The notes beneath the pieces were generated by a model. It made no database searches, was not told the origin of the DNA, and was given only the letters and a program-made list of their open reading frames with translations. A program made the translations under genes and the position numbers. This document shows positions 26,100 to 39,200 of a stretch of DNA of 64,000 nucleotides, one piece after another. Source of the DNA: Nectonema munidae (lineage: Eukaryota; Nematomorpha; Nectonematoida; Nectonematidae). The stretch lies in NCBI GenBank assembly GCA_030549495.1, contig JAUIRK010000418.1:147501-211500 (forward strand), given 5' to 3'. Positions within the stretch are counted from its first letter, which is position 1; every line of letters starts with the position of its first letter.

Positions 26100-27115
26100 C
26101 AAGGTTGGAAAATTAATGACTGAATATTAATGCTTATAATATTCAAATCATATAAGCTGATATGTCTAAAATCAGAACAAAAATTATTGGAGTGTAAATT
26201 ATTGTAAGCATACTTATCTTTAAAGAATGAAATTGAAAACAGATCACTTGCGTTTTCAGTTAGTATAACAGTATTACCATCACAATTATCATCAAATGAG
26301 TTGTTAAACATTGTATAGTCCCAAGAAAAATCTATTACGCTCTTCATATAAGTTATTTTATTTTGAATAACTCGGCAATTTTGACTTAGAGCTGAGTGAT
26401 TACAGTCATTAAATTTAGCATTTATAGAGTTAACACATTTTAGTTTATCGGTGCAATTTTTCGAAGGGTAATTTTTACCAATAGGATTATTTTCTGAACA
26501 AAAAACACAACGGGTATGACTTTTAGAAAAATTCGTGCATTGTCTTTGCCAAATAAAATCACTACATCTACACTTGTTAAAAAGTGTATAAATGTAAAAT
26601 TCACTATTTTTAATATAATTATATATATATTTGTCAACTGAAATAACCATATTTTCAAATCTTTTTATTTCGAAGGAAAAGTAAAACATATTTTATAAAT
26701 ATCTTCAGCTCTGTAGAATTCATCAATTTTTTTGGATTTTTAGTCATAATTGAATCGAAGATTTTCTTGTCATCTACGTCTTTAGGAACAAGTAATTTCA
26801 AATTAGGAGAGATCTTTTTTGCTTTCTGAATTCAAGCTTGTGCTCTTGAAGCAATGTTCCCGCTTTTTGCATCATTTGGGAATTAAGAAAAATCACTTTC
26901 AAGCCTTTTTCATTACTTAAAACTCTATTAATTGGAACTTCATTAAGGACTTTCTTTTTCCTGTTCAAGCTTCTCCATATTTTTCCCATTCTATTATTAT
27001 ACAAAACATTTGAGCTTTTAATAACATCTGCAGAGGATTTTTCTCTTTTTGTTGAGTTTCAGAAAAAAACTCATCTCATCGGTCATTTTCTTAGTAAATT
27101 CATTCAGTTAACCAT
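26100..27115 (-). pseudogene. LINE-D ORF1 (gag-like) remnant
   Basis: On the - strand, a Lys-rich segment (GKIWRSLNRKKKVLNEVPINR; 27004-26800), then SPNLKLLVPKDVDDKKIFDSIM (26700-26790), followed by a Cys/His-rich stretch at 26600-26390 (CSDF...CTNFSKSHTRCVFC...KCVNSIN...CNHSALSQNC) that resembles a string of CCHC knuckles. This is the normal order for a LINE ORF1 with RNA-binding and nucleic acid chaperone roles. Two or more frame changes. Confidence 0.55.
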
Positions 27116-29004
27116 ATAGATCGTGTTTTTCAAGTAATGTAAATAACCCCTTACAGGTATTCTCTTTGATAAAGTCTCGAGAAAGGAGTGTCTTCAATCC
27201 ACCTTCGCGAGCAGCATGAAAAACATTAGAGATATCGATCATAAAGGTAGAAAATTGTTAAGATTATTCAAATACAAAATTATTAGAGATAGATGACATC
27301 TTAAATTTAGATATTTTAATTTTGTTGAATATTAAAAACTTTTGGTAAGGTAAAATAAGTGTGAGAATTTGAAGAGATTTATTTGATTAGTTTGTGAAAA
27401 TAACGAAAAAATGGTATTTTTGAAAAAAATTTCGACATTTTTATATAGAAAATTTGGTTCCTAGAAGTCATTAATATCCTTTTTATCGATTAATGTCATG
27501 TACCAAGATACCCAAACTTTGATTGTCTTCAAGAAGCTTTTTTTGTCCGTGTTAATTTTATTAATCAAGTGTTAGGACATGATCTTGTTAAACAACTATA
27601 TAAATACAAAATAAAAAATATATTATATATTGAATCACTTTTTGTTATTGAACAATTGATTTTACAAATCAATTGAAAAATAATCGTTTAATTATTTTAA
27701 AAGGACTCGTAATTTGCAAATTTAGAGAGATTAAAAATTCGAAATGTTTTTAGTTGAGATGGAAGAAAACTTAATCACAACTTAAACACAATTTAATGCC
27801 TGTTATGAAATTTCAATACATATTCTTTTTGAATCGGTTTTTTTATTCTCCCATTATTACCAAGATATCTCTTTCTCAACCTAAAGATTTTTATTTTTGT
27901 TTTTTATTTTTAAAAATTTTCATTCTTTTTTTCGCTCAAATATAAAATGTTTCTTTTTTTTAAAAACTAATATATTTTAAAATTTAACATGGTTTCTTCA
28001 CAAGATCGGTTTCTTCTATTTTAATTAATTGAAGCTTTTTAAATCTAACATTTATTTTTTAGAGCTGTTTCAATCAAACTTTATTTTTTGAATAGACAAG
28101 ATTTTATGATTTTTTTGTTGGTTCCCTTCATTATTCTTCTCTTCTTTTTCTTGCTACCGATTTTCAAAAGTATTCTATATTCTCTAGTATTTTATTGATT
28201 ACATAATTTCTCTTTAATTTTTAGCTTCACTTACTAATAAAGAAATTTACCATGTTCAAAATTTTACAAACTACTCACAAGGACAACTAAATTTTGTAAA
28301 TTATTTATGTTTTTTTTTTAATTTTTTTCTAGATTTAGTAAAAACGCAATTTTGGTTGAAAAAAATATATAAATATTTAAAATAGCGTGAAACTAGGAGG
28401 CAAATTATTTAAATGTTATAGTTACAATTTCCAGCGAAATTTTTTTAGCTTTGATCATGAATGATTTTATCGTATTAGAATTTATACATTTTTGGAGTTT
28501 TATATATAGAAATTATTTTAGTTTATGGTATTTGTTTAGTAGATATCTTATAAAATAAGGTATTTGGTCAGTCATATAATGTTAATGTTCTTTTTTTCAT
28601 GAGCATTGCATCTCTTCAGAAATTGTCGAGGAAATATTTTGAAAATTGGAAAAATTTATAAAGTCTCCAATAAATTTAAAAGAATAACGAAGATCCTCCT
28701 TCTATCTAAAAAAACTAAAAAATAAATATCAAACTAAGTGAATATTTATCTACTTAAACTAAATTATAAACTGACTAATCGCTTATCAATTAACATAATT
28801 AAGTAAATGATTAACTAACAAAATGAATACAATAAAAAACAATGTCATGAATTATCATGATGATTATCTTAAATTTTCCTGATAATGATTTAATTTCCTA
28901 TAACTTATATAATAATATATTTAAATATCAATAACATTTATTTTAACCTTAACTTATAATCAAGGATTGGAATTTTATTTTCGATAAAATGCGCGTTTTT
29001 ATAG
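27116..29004. other. No gene seen; very AT-rich
   Basis: Long runs of A and T, with no open frame above noise and no repeat that I can tie to others in the window. Ends at the target duplication of the Mutator-like element (28994-29004). Confidence 0.6.
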
Positions 29005-31757
29005 GTTCTAGGAAAAAAAGGCCTTCTCTACATCATACCACTTTGCAGCAAAAGATAATTACAGTGGCGTCACGCTGACATCGCTAAACTGGCAATTTCA
29101 AAGTTGTTTCGAATCATATTGCAGGGGCATATAGTACTACTACATCGCTCCTAAGTCATGCAAAACCTCTCTGCAGCAATAAACAGACTTTTTGCCCGCA
29201 TGCAACATCAATACAAATCTTAGAGTTTTAAAAAATAAAGCAAACAAATTTACATAAATATCAAATTTACATACAACAAATCTTCATATATCTAAAATTT
29301 TCTAAAAAATTATTTAAATTTTTCTTACACATCAAAATAAAAAAATTCTATTATATATCTTTTCAAATGTTATTTTATAAAATATCTATTAAAAAAATGA
29401 AAATATATACATAATATTAAACTTTTTACTTTTTAATTAATTAAATAGGGTAAATTAGTATAACTTTATAATAAATTGCAACATTCTTCTTTTAGCTATA
29501 AAATTTTCAACTATATCTAAAAGATGAAATAAAAATAAGTAAAAAAAATAAAACTATTAATTTTGAAATTATTTTAACAAAGAGTCTATAGAAAAAGGAA
29601 TATGATTGTCGTTAATTTTAAAAAAATTAATTTCATCAAACTCATTTCCTTCTATTTGAAGACTTTTAGACTTCATTATTAATGAAGAAACTTTTTTTAA
29701 ATAGGAAAGAGTTGCAAAAAATCTTCTTTTAAAAACTTTTCTTCATCTTCTTTTGAAGCAGCTAATCTTTTCCCACTTTCAATTTGGTCAATTTCTTTTC
29801 TTATTTTTGTTTCTCCCATTTAAAAAATTTAAGAACTACCTAAATATTTGGGTGCTCAACGGGTAATTATGCCAACCCTCGCAGTGATTACTAGTTCTAA
29901 CTTTTCTATCAAAAACATTCCATATATTTTGAGGAAAGCACTTTAACCATGTTTTTTTTTAAAATACTTAAAAAAATCTTTCAAAAAAATTTTTTCTTCT
30001 GTCAAAACTTTAATTCTTCTATAAATAATATCAACCTAAATACATAAATTATTAATGCTCAGTAAAAGTCCAAATAAAGTTTTAACTTTTACTTGATTTG
30101 GAGGAAGAAACGCAAGAGACAAACAAGTTTTTCTGTAAATCGAAAAGTTTTATTCTTACAGTATTTAGTTTTAAACCCATAGTTCACTACATTTTTATAT
30201 ATTGATGACGTATAATGAAAAAACAACCGTGATATTCACCTTTGGGATAAGCCTAATAAATAAGTAAATATAAAAAAAGCTAATGAATTAATAGATTACT
30301 TTGTTGGCTGCGTTGATTATTGAAATTTCAAAATCTCCATTTATGTATTTAACATTCTTTACTCCTGCCTGTTTTAATTGTTCAAAAATTTTTGTGGAAA
30401 AAATCTACCATATTATCAAATTTAATTCAGTAAAATATCTTACAGATAAGAAAATTCTTTTTTATCTGGCAAAAGGCTATACAAAATAGGTATTTGCACT
30501 TTTGAATAAAAAATATGAACAGTAAAAATTTGTATGAAGCCAGATGGACATTTTTTGAATCTTCCATCCACAAAAATTTCATTTATGTGGGATACCATCA
30601 AACAATAGCTAAAAACACTTAACAAAATGAATGATATGGAAATAAAAAGTTACGTACCTCAAAACATTTGCACATAAACAAAGAAGCCTATTCTTTTGTC
30701 TCAGCATCTGATCTAACTTTAAAAAGTTTTCTCCACAATCTAACTTCGTTAAATCTTCTGGAATTTCAAAGTTAACATCTTTAGAGTGTTTTTTCTTCCC
30801 CTATTCAATCGTATGTACCTTTTAATACTTTCTGGCTTTGCTAGACTGTTCAAATTATTATCAATACTCATGGTATTATTATCACTGTACAAAAATATTT
30901 ATATTAAGAATATGGGTTATTAAATCAAAGATTACCTATATATCTTATGTGTTGGTGTAAAGGACGTTAAGCTTGAATCTTCTTTTAATTTTTTAATAAA
31001 ATTCTTTCTTACCTCATTTGATTCATGATTATGCTCAATATATTTTTTTTACAACAGAAAAAACTATTAATATCTTTTGAATACACAATTTTACCTAAAA
31101 AATTTGATAACAAAAAACTCAACTAGTTTTTAATTTATATAATTTCTAATTCTTTACCTTTACACGCTTTACTAGTTTGAAGTGTGCATAGTATTGTTTT
31201 TGTTGTTTTAGCTCTAAATTTAATTAATTAAAAAATAAAATAAAAAAATCTTACTTTTTTTTTATAATATGTGAAACCTCCAATTATTTGTACCATTTCA
31301 CACAGAAAAATAAGATTAACAATGAAAAATAAAATGAAGTAAAATAAACAAAACAGAACCAAACAAATGAAGTAGTGAAAACAGGATGATTTGTATATAA
31401 AAAAAAAGTAAAATAACCAAACAGAGCCAAATAAATGAAGTAGTGAAAACAGGATTTGTATATACTTACTCATACACCGAAAAATTATAGCTAATCCCCA
31501 AATCTGCAACTTTTTCAATTTGTTATTATACTTTTTACAATCCTTAGATACCCTAATTGAATTCATTTCTTACTTGTTTCCTGCATTAGAAGTTCTAATG
31601 CATGTATTAGTAGTGGTGTAGAAGTAACTACTAACACGACACTGCAATATGATTTGCAACAACTGCAATTATCAGCCTAGCGATGTCAGCATAACGCTGC
31701 TGTAATTATCTTTTGCTGCAAAGTGGTATGATGAAAAAAAGCCTTTTTTTCTGTTAC
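29005..31757 (-). mobile_element. Mutator-like element (TIR-MULE), complete outline, 2753 bp
   Basis: Bounded by an exact 11-bp direct repeat CGTTTTTATAG (28994-29004 and 31758-31768). The inner ends are inverted repeats of about 150 bp: left ATCATACCACTTTGCAGCAA...AGATAATTACAG and the right end its complement, with scattered differences, starting GTTCTAGGAAAAAAAGG versus GTAACAGAAAAAAAGG. The interior encodes a decayed MULE transposase on the - strand. Long TIRs with 9-11-bp duplications are the Mutator hallmark. The level of TIR divergence suggests a moderately old insertion. Confidence 0.9.
29690..31566 (-). pseudogene. MULE transposase, decayed
   Basis: On the - strand, in order: a possible N-terminus (MNSIRVSKDCKKYNNKLKK, 31566), IPEDLTKLDCGENFLKLDQM (about 30720-30775), the first catalytic block VDGRFKKCPSGFIQIFTVH (about 30510-30570) with PILYSLLPDKK, the second Asp block YINGDFEISIINAANKVI (about 30295-30345), HGCFF (about 30220-30230; the C-x-FH-like position), and SLAFLPPNQVKVKTLFGLLL (about 30060-30125). 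A C-terminal KEIDQIESGKRLA follows near 29790. The block order and spacing match MULE-domain transposases. Frames shift several times, so it is inactive. The FLYWCH finger often seen in animal MULEs was not found. Confidence 0.8.
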
Positions 31758-31917
31758 CGTTTTTATAGTTGATTTATTCATAATATATATTGAACTTTTT
31801 GGCCTAGTTTAATGGGTTCTTATTTTGCTTCCATAATATTTTAATTTCTAAAAAATAAATAAACCATCAATATAATTTATCTAATTATTAAGTATAAATT
31901 AAGGCTTTATACATTAA

Positions 31918-32035
31918 CCCATTAAGTCCCAATGTTCCCATTTGGGAACATAAGTAATTTCACCTTCATCTGCTTTTTTCAATGACTCGTCTGCGTTTTT
32001 TTAAATATCGTCTGATTTCTATTGGACTTAATGGG
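31918..32035 (+). mobile_element. piggyBac-type MITE (TTAA target), second copy, 118 bp
   Basis: TTAA at 31914-31917 and 32036-32039. Ends CCCATTAAGTCCCAA and TTGGACTTAATGGG are inverted. Interior has TCGTCTGCG and ATCGTCTGA, the complement of the AAGCAGACGA motif of the copy at 14103. The interior GTTCCCATTTGGGAACATAAG is a short palindrome shared in decayed form with 14103-14232. Confidence 0.85.
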
Positions 32036-32039
32036 TTAA

Positions 32040-33261
32040 TCTTCAAGTAATCGGTAATCAGCCTTTTTGCTAATTAATTGGTAGTAACCCTTAATTACCG
32101 TTTAATTGGATTAATGTTTCTTTTTTGTAATCTATTTTTCTTACTAGAATTTAGGCTAGTAAATAAAAGTTATATATTTCCGTTACATATTTACTGAAAA
32201 ATGGCAAATATCAAAGTATGCCTAAAAATACTTCAGTTATTATTATTATTATTATCTTAAATTTTTAAGCTTTATTTTTTAAGTGAAAAATTTAAGGATG
32301 TGACAGTAATCAAATTTGCTTTAAGTATTTAAATTTTAAACACGATAAAACTAACAATTTATGGTAATGTTTTAAATATTTATGGGTTTAAAATTGCACA
32401 AACATAAGAATAATGTAAAATTGGTGAATCATTATTATAATACCGTTATGCCTCATTCTTATAATAATATTTTGTCTTAGAATTTTTATTAGCAATCTAA
32501 TAACTGGTGAAAGTTTGTGCGTTGTTTAAAAATCAGGAAATGCTTCATTTCCTCGAATTTGGCTAGTTTTTAAAGTACTTTTGAGAAGGAAGAAAATAGA
32601 TTAGCGATTATACTTTCAAATAAATATTTTAGCAATAATTTTGCGATCAGTTATAGCTTTTCCTAATAAATTGCTTATATTATGTTATTCTTAATTCATA
32701 AAAATGGCTCCAATAATAGTGTTTATAATTTGCCAATAACGTATTGTCGATGAATCTCTGAAAATATATATATTGTAACTTTAGGAATAAGAATTAACTT
32801 TCTTTAAACTTTAAATTTTCCATCACACAAATAAACCTATGCTAAATATGTTTTTATTTTGACCATTTTTGATCGTATTTATATTTATTGTTCACGACTC
32901 TCTTGTTACCTCCTAAACAAAAAGTATTTGCTTCTCAAAATTTTGAAAAAAATTAGTCTTATTTAAAATTAAATGGTTATAATTTTTATTTGTTTTTCAC
33001 AAAATCTTTAAATCTTTCTTGATTTTATAAAAAATTTATTTAGTTCATGTATCATTTTTAACTTTAATGATTTATTTTTTTAGAAACACTCATTTTGTCT
33101 TTCAATTGAACAAAAAAATATCTACACTCCAGAGTTTAAAATCAATGCAATCTTACTCTTTTCAAATAAATCAAGTAATTTTACTCATCTTTTAAATACT
33201 AAGTTAATTATTCTGAGTATCAAATGTCGGTATAAATATTATCTGTGATAGTTTACAACAC
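32040..33261. other. No gene seen
   Basis: AT-rich spacer with only a short ATT microsatellite at about 32235-32255. Confidence 0.6.
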
Positions 33262-34450
33262 CAGTGGTGCACAATCTTTCCATTCCATGGACCTCTTACA
33301 CAAAAATGATTATTTTAGCGCATCCCTCGTGCTATGAAATTTATTCAAGAAATTATCATTATATTCAGGCAAAGTGTCTACTGTAGTTTTAGTTTAAATG
33401 ACATTTAATTTATAAAAGTGCACTAAAATAGAAGTAATACGAAAGGCAAGAAACACAAATAAAAGATGCCATTTTGATCAGATGGTTGATACTGTTTTGT
33501 TGAAACGACGGCATGGATGTTGGATAGTTTTAAGCGAAGATCTGCTTTCACATGCATCTAGTTTCTGTATTTGTGTTTGATATAAAGAAGCACACAAATA
33601 AGTTGAGGGGAATCGCATCAAATGTCTGAGCGCTCTGTATACAAATTCGGAGTACTTATTTCTCGTGTATAACCAGAAGTTCGACAAATTGGACTGATTG
33701 AAATACAGATGTCGTGATGCATCACATAATAGTTTCACAAGACTCCTTTCTTCCACTGCTCTCAAACCGTCTACTTCTCCTACATTTGTTTGAAATTAAT
33801 TTTTTTTATCGATATATACTTCCTGTCAGGCGTGGAAAAATATTCTATAAAACTATTCTTCAAACTTTCCAAATGTTTAATAAGGAGGTATTTTATTTGA
33901 CCAGGAAGTTCTTCATCTCATGTTTCAAGGAAGTCAGCAATTAATAAAAGGCTTCTATATATACCACTTTGGAAGCCCATGATGGACCATATGTCACATT
34001 TCTGAATCATGGCTTCAACTTTTTCTTCAACATTGAATATATTCATAATTTTTTCTTGTAAACTCATATTTAGACCGTTCAAGTGCGTAAAAATATCTGC
34101 TATATAGACAACCATAGCTATCCACGAACAAGAATGAAACTCTAAGCTTCCATGGAATTCCATGAAATTTTGCGTTTCCTCTGACAACTCAAATATACGA
34201 GTAATGCTCATGTGTACTCCCCCTCCCCCCCTCCCCTTCCCCTCTATTTCGTCACAAAGAACATTAAAAATACTAGAATTAAGGTGCTGGGCTTTGATAC
34301 AATTAACATCACTCCTTTATTTTTTCTGTCAATGTTCTTGTATAGGCAACAATGAGTCCATTTTACATTAGTTATGATGGCTCGATCTTTTGCTATCAGT
34401 TTCTTGTGCTTTTCTGTTATATCCGAATCCCCATTGTTTATCATTCAACA
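33262..34450 (-). pseudogene. ZBED5/SCAND3-like hAT transposase relic
   Basis: Left boundary CAGTGGTGCACAATC (33262) is a hAT-type terminus. On the - strand: VNCIKAQHLNSSIFNVLCDE (34250-34310), a block with FELSEETQNFMEF, IADIFTHLNGLNMSLQ and WSIMGFQSGI (34211-33918), and the C-terminal RHLMRFPSTYLCASLYQTQI (33765-33478), which matches the conserved PFxTTYLCExxFS segment of this group. The TEVRWLSRG segment between the first two blocks is replaced by a GA/C-rich stretch at 34213-34245. At least two frame breaks. The N-terminal BED finger and the other terminus were not found. Confidence 0.75.
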
Positions 34451-35030
34451 CATTTTGAGCATTCAATTTTACATGTAGTTATGAAGGGGCGAACCCAAAA
34501 TCTCTTTAACCGGGACAGGGGCGCACATCCAGGGTTGATAATCAATGATATTGTATTTATTCACTTTTTTTTATCCTATTCCAGAAAGCATAGTCTTTGC
34601 TACCTTTGCTATTAATAGAAACAGGCTAGACAAAAAAGAATAAAATTAAGAGAAAATTGAAAAGAATTTATAGCTTATTTTAGATAATAATTCATTAAGA
34701 ATAATTAAATTTCCCAAAAATGAGGTAAAAAAGAAGGAACAAAAGTGAACATGAAAATAATATTGAAGGAATATTTAAAAACAAAACAAAGAAATTGATT
34801 TTATAAAAATTTTCTGAACAGAACTTACTGAAATCAGTGAATCTTTCCCAGGTTTTTTTAATTTTGAGTTTTAAATTTTTAATATTTTGCTTTATTTTTT
34901 GTAATATATTATATTTTTTTATTTTTGCCTCATTTTTAAGGGAAATTTAACTACTTCGCCATTTTCATCATTCATTTTGCCTGTACTGGTTAAATTTTTT
35001 TATTTGAAACGTATCATAAAGTTTAATTCG
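34451..35030. other. No gene seen; GGGGCGCACATCC fragment
   Basis: AT-rich spacer. At 34487-34535, AAGGGGCGAACCCAAAATC and CAGGGGCGCACATCCAGGG resemble the edge of the 2.7-kb composite repeats (GGGGCGCACATCC at 62150), suggesting a small fragment of that family or of its parent. Confidence 0.45.
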
Positions 35031-35039
35031 GGGCGTAAG

Positions 35040-35175
35040 TATGGTTAGTTTGATACTGCGCTTCCATAACTCAATTTCTTGGCTTCGATCCCACATCTAG
35101 CGATCTTTCTTCATAGTTGGATACAAGCGTCGCAATCGTGCCTTCTCGATAAAAATAACCCACAGTACCTTTAAA
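35040..35175 (+). mobile_element. SINE-2-like copy
   Basis: tRNA-like head with TAAGTATGGTTAGTTTGATA and B box GGCTTCGATCCC (35081-35092). The body TTCATAGTTGGATACAAGCG...GTGCCTTCTCGATAAAAATA is clearly related to the body of the segment at 20345-20490. No target duplication identified. Confidence 0.65.
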
Positions 35176-35399
35176 AATGCAAACTTATTTATTATCAAAA
35201 TAAAATTAATTTCGAAGTTCCAAAGAAATGAATCCAAATTGGCGTCTTACACATAAACCATCGAGACGAATAATCTTGATCATTTTCTGAATATAAAATG
35301 TTCAATCTCTAAACCTTCTTAGAAACATATTGTAATCAACTATAAGTCTGTCCAACCCCTACAAGTCAAACGTAACACCCAGTTAGGACACCGTAACCA

Positions 35400-35527
35400 C
35401 ATTTCCTCTATGAGGACCAAAATTTTTAAGACTAATTGTCATCTTTTTTTCCAATGGAATTTTATACATTCAAAGCAGACAATTTTCATCTCATGGTACT
35501 CCTGTGTCACATTGGTCCTCAAAGGGT
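35400..35527 (+). mobile_element. Possible piggyBac-type MITE
   Basis: Right end TTGGTCCTCAAAGGG followed by TTAA; left end CTCTATGAGGACCAA, imperfectly inverted, with no clean TTAA. The interior has AAAGCAGACAATTTTCATCT, close to the GCAGACGA word of the other TTAA MITEs and to the element at 46630-46724. Confidence 0.5.
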
Positions 35528-35529
35528 TA

Positions 35530-36235
35530 AAACGCAAAATACAAAAATATATAAAGTGCTGCAAACTCCTTATTACACTCAACACTCCAAAACCGAATAC
35601 ACTTCTGAATTTGTTCTCCAATAAACGGAAAATTGAATTCCTACATAAACACACAGATCTTTTTTTCGCAATTACGAAAAATAGATGCCAGGTAAAAAAC
35701 TCTAAACTCGTTTGCACCCCATGCCAAGAAACATGCATGGGCGAAAGTAAACGATCTATTTATACTTCGACTAAAAGAACACTCCGAGACGCAAAATGTA
35801 AATACCGCTCAAAAGTTTTAGGTTTGCATTTCTTCCATTATCATCATAACACCACCCCTTCAAACATATCACTTAAGCTCGAAACCCTCGACACGGCGCC
35901 TCGCTCCTTCAAAAAGGAATACTATATCCGCCAGCTACAACCTTTAATAACCCCCCACTTTAACGATTTAACCAAACCTAATATCCTCACACACACCTAC
36001 ACAATGATATTATCTAGCACATATAAATTTATCTTCCACTAATGCTCTTCGTTCTTCATTATTCATTGTTCACACACATACATATAAGTACCTTTATTAA
36101 CTTCATCATCACACATATTATACCTACCTCCATTAATTTTCTGAGTGTTTATATTTAGATAATACCCTTGATAAAGACCGTAATCTCGACGTTTTGAGTA
36201 ATCTTAAGTTGTCTTTCAATAAAATTTTCCTTTAT
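35530..36235 (+). mobile_element. Penelope-like retroelement, 3' end (GIY-YIG region)
   Basis: A frame at about 35540-36042 ends with a stretch that fits the C-terminal endonuclease of Penelope-like elements in layout: KLVCTPCQETCMGESKRSIY, then a basic TKRTLRDAKCKYRSK, GLHFFHYHHN and SFKKEYYIRQLQPL. The downstream sequence CTTGATAAAGACCGTAATCT followed by CGACGTTTTGAG resembles the TGAAGA...CGAAACG-type 3' terminus found in such elements, after which an A/T-rich tail follows. Only the 3' end is present and it looks old. The reverse transcriptase is absent. Confidence 0.45.
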
Positions 36236-36239
36236 TCAC

Positions 36240-39200
36240 TCCTCACTTTTAATCAATTTTTATCTATAAAATAAAAAGTTGAATAAAATTTTTCAAAACT
36301 AAAATTTATTAAATAATGAGAAAAATAGAGAATTTTTTCGGTTTCACTGCCGCAAAAACTATGAAACCAAAATACACTTTTCTAATGCAGTTTTTTATGC
36401 TCTTTCCGAAAATGTAATTATTTTTTTTTACAAATGAAAAATAAAAAAGTTATGGCTATTTAAAGTTGTTTATTTCCTATGCATTTGTTAACTTTCGAAA
36501 AAAATTATAAAATAAAAAATTTAGTTTCATGATAAAGTTGGAAATAAATAAAAATTGTAAAAAAAAAGTTTTAAACGTAATAATGTCTTTGTACGAATTC
36601 GTCCTATAGAACAATTTGCATGAGACCAATGGCTATTAGACAAATCGGCGTTACACCTATCCTAGCAAACCCAAATATCCCTGATGCGTTTGTTTCGACC
36701 TAAAAAATGATGCAAAAAAGTCATTCAACGTATTATTGTGTGGGAAATTGCTTTTGTAGAAGATGGGACTCAAAAATGGCGTATCTGGCATGAACAAAAG
36801 CTAGAACCACTCCAATAATGAATACTAATTCAGTTATATTGCTGTTGATTAGAACTTTTTTCATGGCACGAATTGCAGATTTCGTATCTTCCTTTCACGT
36901 GAATATAACTTTAATAGATCGAGGGCTTGCCTTCTTTCTGTATGCAATGATTAGCAGTATGGTATGTGTGAAAGAATGTGCATCCAATAAAATCACTTTG
37001 TAGTGTCGCACATTCATGATTTTCAAAGATCACAGCTAATGATGCAGTACGGATAATAGGAATGATGCAATACGGATTAGCTTTACCGAAAATATAATTG
37101 CAAATTTCTCTCACTCAAAAATGTAATTAATTTGAGAATGAGACATTGTTAAAATATGCTTGTATGTGCTTTGTGTATATGTGTGCGTATGTATGCATGC
37201 TTTTCTCATTGGTAATTTATATACTTTGAAGGTACTGCTTTTAATTAAGGTATTGATTTTTATCTTTTAGCTAAATAAGTCGTGAAAATCATGGAATATG
37301 CACTTTCATCCGTATACTCCAACATAATACATTAAGGCAAATACAGAAAGGGCTGAATCACGAGATGCAAGTTTTTATATTAAAAGTAATTATCATTCAT
37401 AATACAGATATGTCCATGTAAAAGAAAATACAACACACTTCATATATCTTTAATATCATCTGTTTCAAAAGGAAAGATAACGCCCAGTATTCTCTTTCTC
37501 GATGTAACCCTTATTTAAGCATTGATCGACTTTTATTACACGCCTTCTTTGGGGGTTGTTGTATGAGATGCCGGTCAATATTTGATACTACAAGATCGTG
37601 TTCTCAAATCTTCTAAACTTCTTTGCCCAATACTAGGGGTCCAATTCGCCTAAAATGTATTTTTTCCTCGAAGTTTTGCATTTTTTGGATGGACCCTTTT
37701 ATAGCATTCTTCTAAAGCTTTATGATTTATGCACCACTTTAACCACCACAAGACCACATCCCTCTTTCAACTCTTTGTTTCGCCTATTCAAAGTGCGTTC
37801 TGAGTTGTAAAAGTGTACAATACTTGTATTGTATTTCTTTAATGATATATTTATACAAGTAAAATGCCACATCCTCCAAATTCTTCTTTGTACGCGATTG
37901 GTGTTCAAATGAGAACGAATATTTCTTTGTGCTATCAAAAATTCCCCTAAAAAGCCATCTTTTTACCTAGTTTATTTTAAAGATAAATAAGAATAATAGT
38001 AAGAATCGATACTTTTATTTGAAGAAAAAACACAACCGATTTCGAAGTATCAACTTCTTCGTAGAGTGTATTATAGTATATAAATTAAAAAATATTTATA
38101 TTTTTTATTTAGTTTTTTATTTAGTTAATTATTCATTTAGTTATTTAGGTCCATATATCTCTGTATAATTTTAAATAGAATTTGATGGGAAGTAGGATAG
38201 ATCTATTTTTGAATATACAAAATTTCATTTTTTACCTTTGAAATGTCCATTTGACATCAAAGTGTTCTGGAGGGGGATTTATGTTGATAAGCAGGCTTGG
38301 TTCAGTCAAATTGGATAATTCTTAGAACGCTCAGATTTAATTTTAAGCGCTTCTATAGTCTTCTTTTTAACTAAAGAATTCCAATAATTTTGCCATAAAC
38401 AGAATATATATATATAAGCAGAATGATATTTTTTGTATTTAACCAAATGTGTAGGTACAAAACCGGAGCGTCTTGTGGACGAAACTGATCTCAACCGGAC
38501 GGGAAATAGGTTGATTCATTGGTGTTTTTCAATGACAAGAAGCAAATGAAAAAAATATACCTGACAAATACGCCCTGTTAAATGTTTTTATGTAGCACTC
38601 GCCCTTTTTTGAAAATTAAAAAAATTTATTTAAAAGTTTTTTTTCGTAAATTTTTGAAAACTTCAGCTCTAAATAAGTTTTAAATAACTTCACGTCCTTT
38701 TATTCAAAATTATTGAAAAGGCGGCAAAAATAACTGCGGATAATTTTTTTGCCTAAATACATTGAATGAGACATCGGTATTTGCCGTTTACTCATAGGCT
38801 TTTAAAATGTTCATATAATCAAAATTTATTGCGACCCGCTAAGCTTTAGATAAACTTCAGAACGACCCGCAACCTAAAAGTTTGTCCACCCCTTAACAAA
38901 AAACGTAAAATTTTCTTGTATAATTTAAAGGATATTTTCTATAATCTTTAAACACACGTTGAAATTGCTTGAAGGTTTTGTAACTAAAATTTAAAATTAA
39001 GGATTAATATTTGAAAAAATTTTTATTTTTAAAATTTGTTTTTGAAGTTTTACCTTATTAAAACGAACCTTATTATGAAATGATTTTTTACTTTTTAACC
39101 TAAAATGTTATTAGTTCCTTAGTTTATTGACCTAAAATACTTCACAAAAAGCAAAAATTGATTTACAATTGGTAATTTATGATATTTTTGTTTTATCAGA

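Larger units (their letters stand above)
23132..27115 (-). mobile_element. LINE-D: decayed non-LTR retrotransposon, nearly full length
   Basis: On the - strand, in order: ORF1 (27115-26100) with a finger cluster, an endonuclease (about 26160-24980) split by a MITE at 25582-26059, and an RT fragment (about 24480-23132). A truncated SINE lies immediately downstream of its 3' end. Multiple stops and frame changes. It resembles LINE-C closely in motif style and may be the same family. Confidence 0.7.

Noticed and set aside
31228-31566. A hydrophobic 112-codon - strand frame
   Set aside because: Mostly AT-driven Phe/Ile/Tyr content inside the MULE; only its first 20 residues may belong to the transposase.
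37720-37938. A coding-like - strand frame (RRIWRMWHF)
   Set aside because: Resembles an integrase-type core only in a few residues; no further blocks in the right places.
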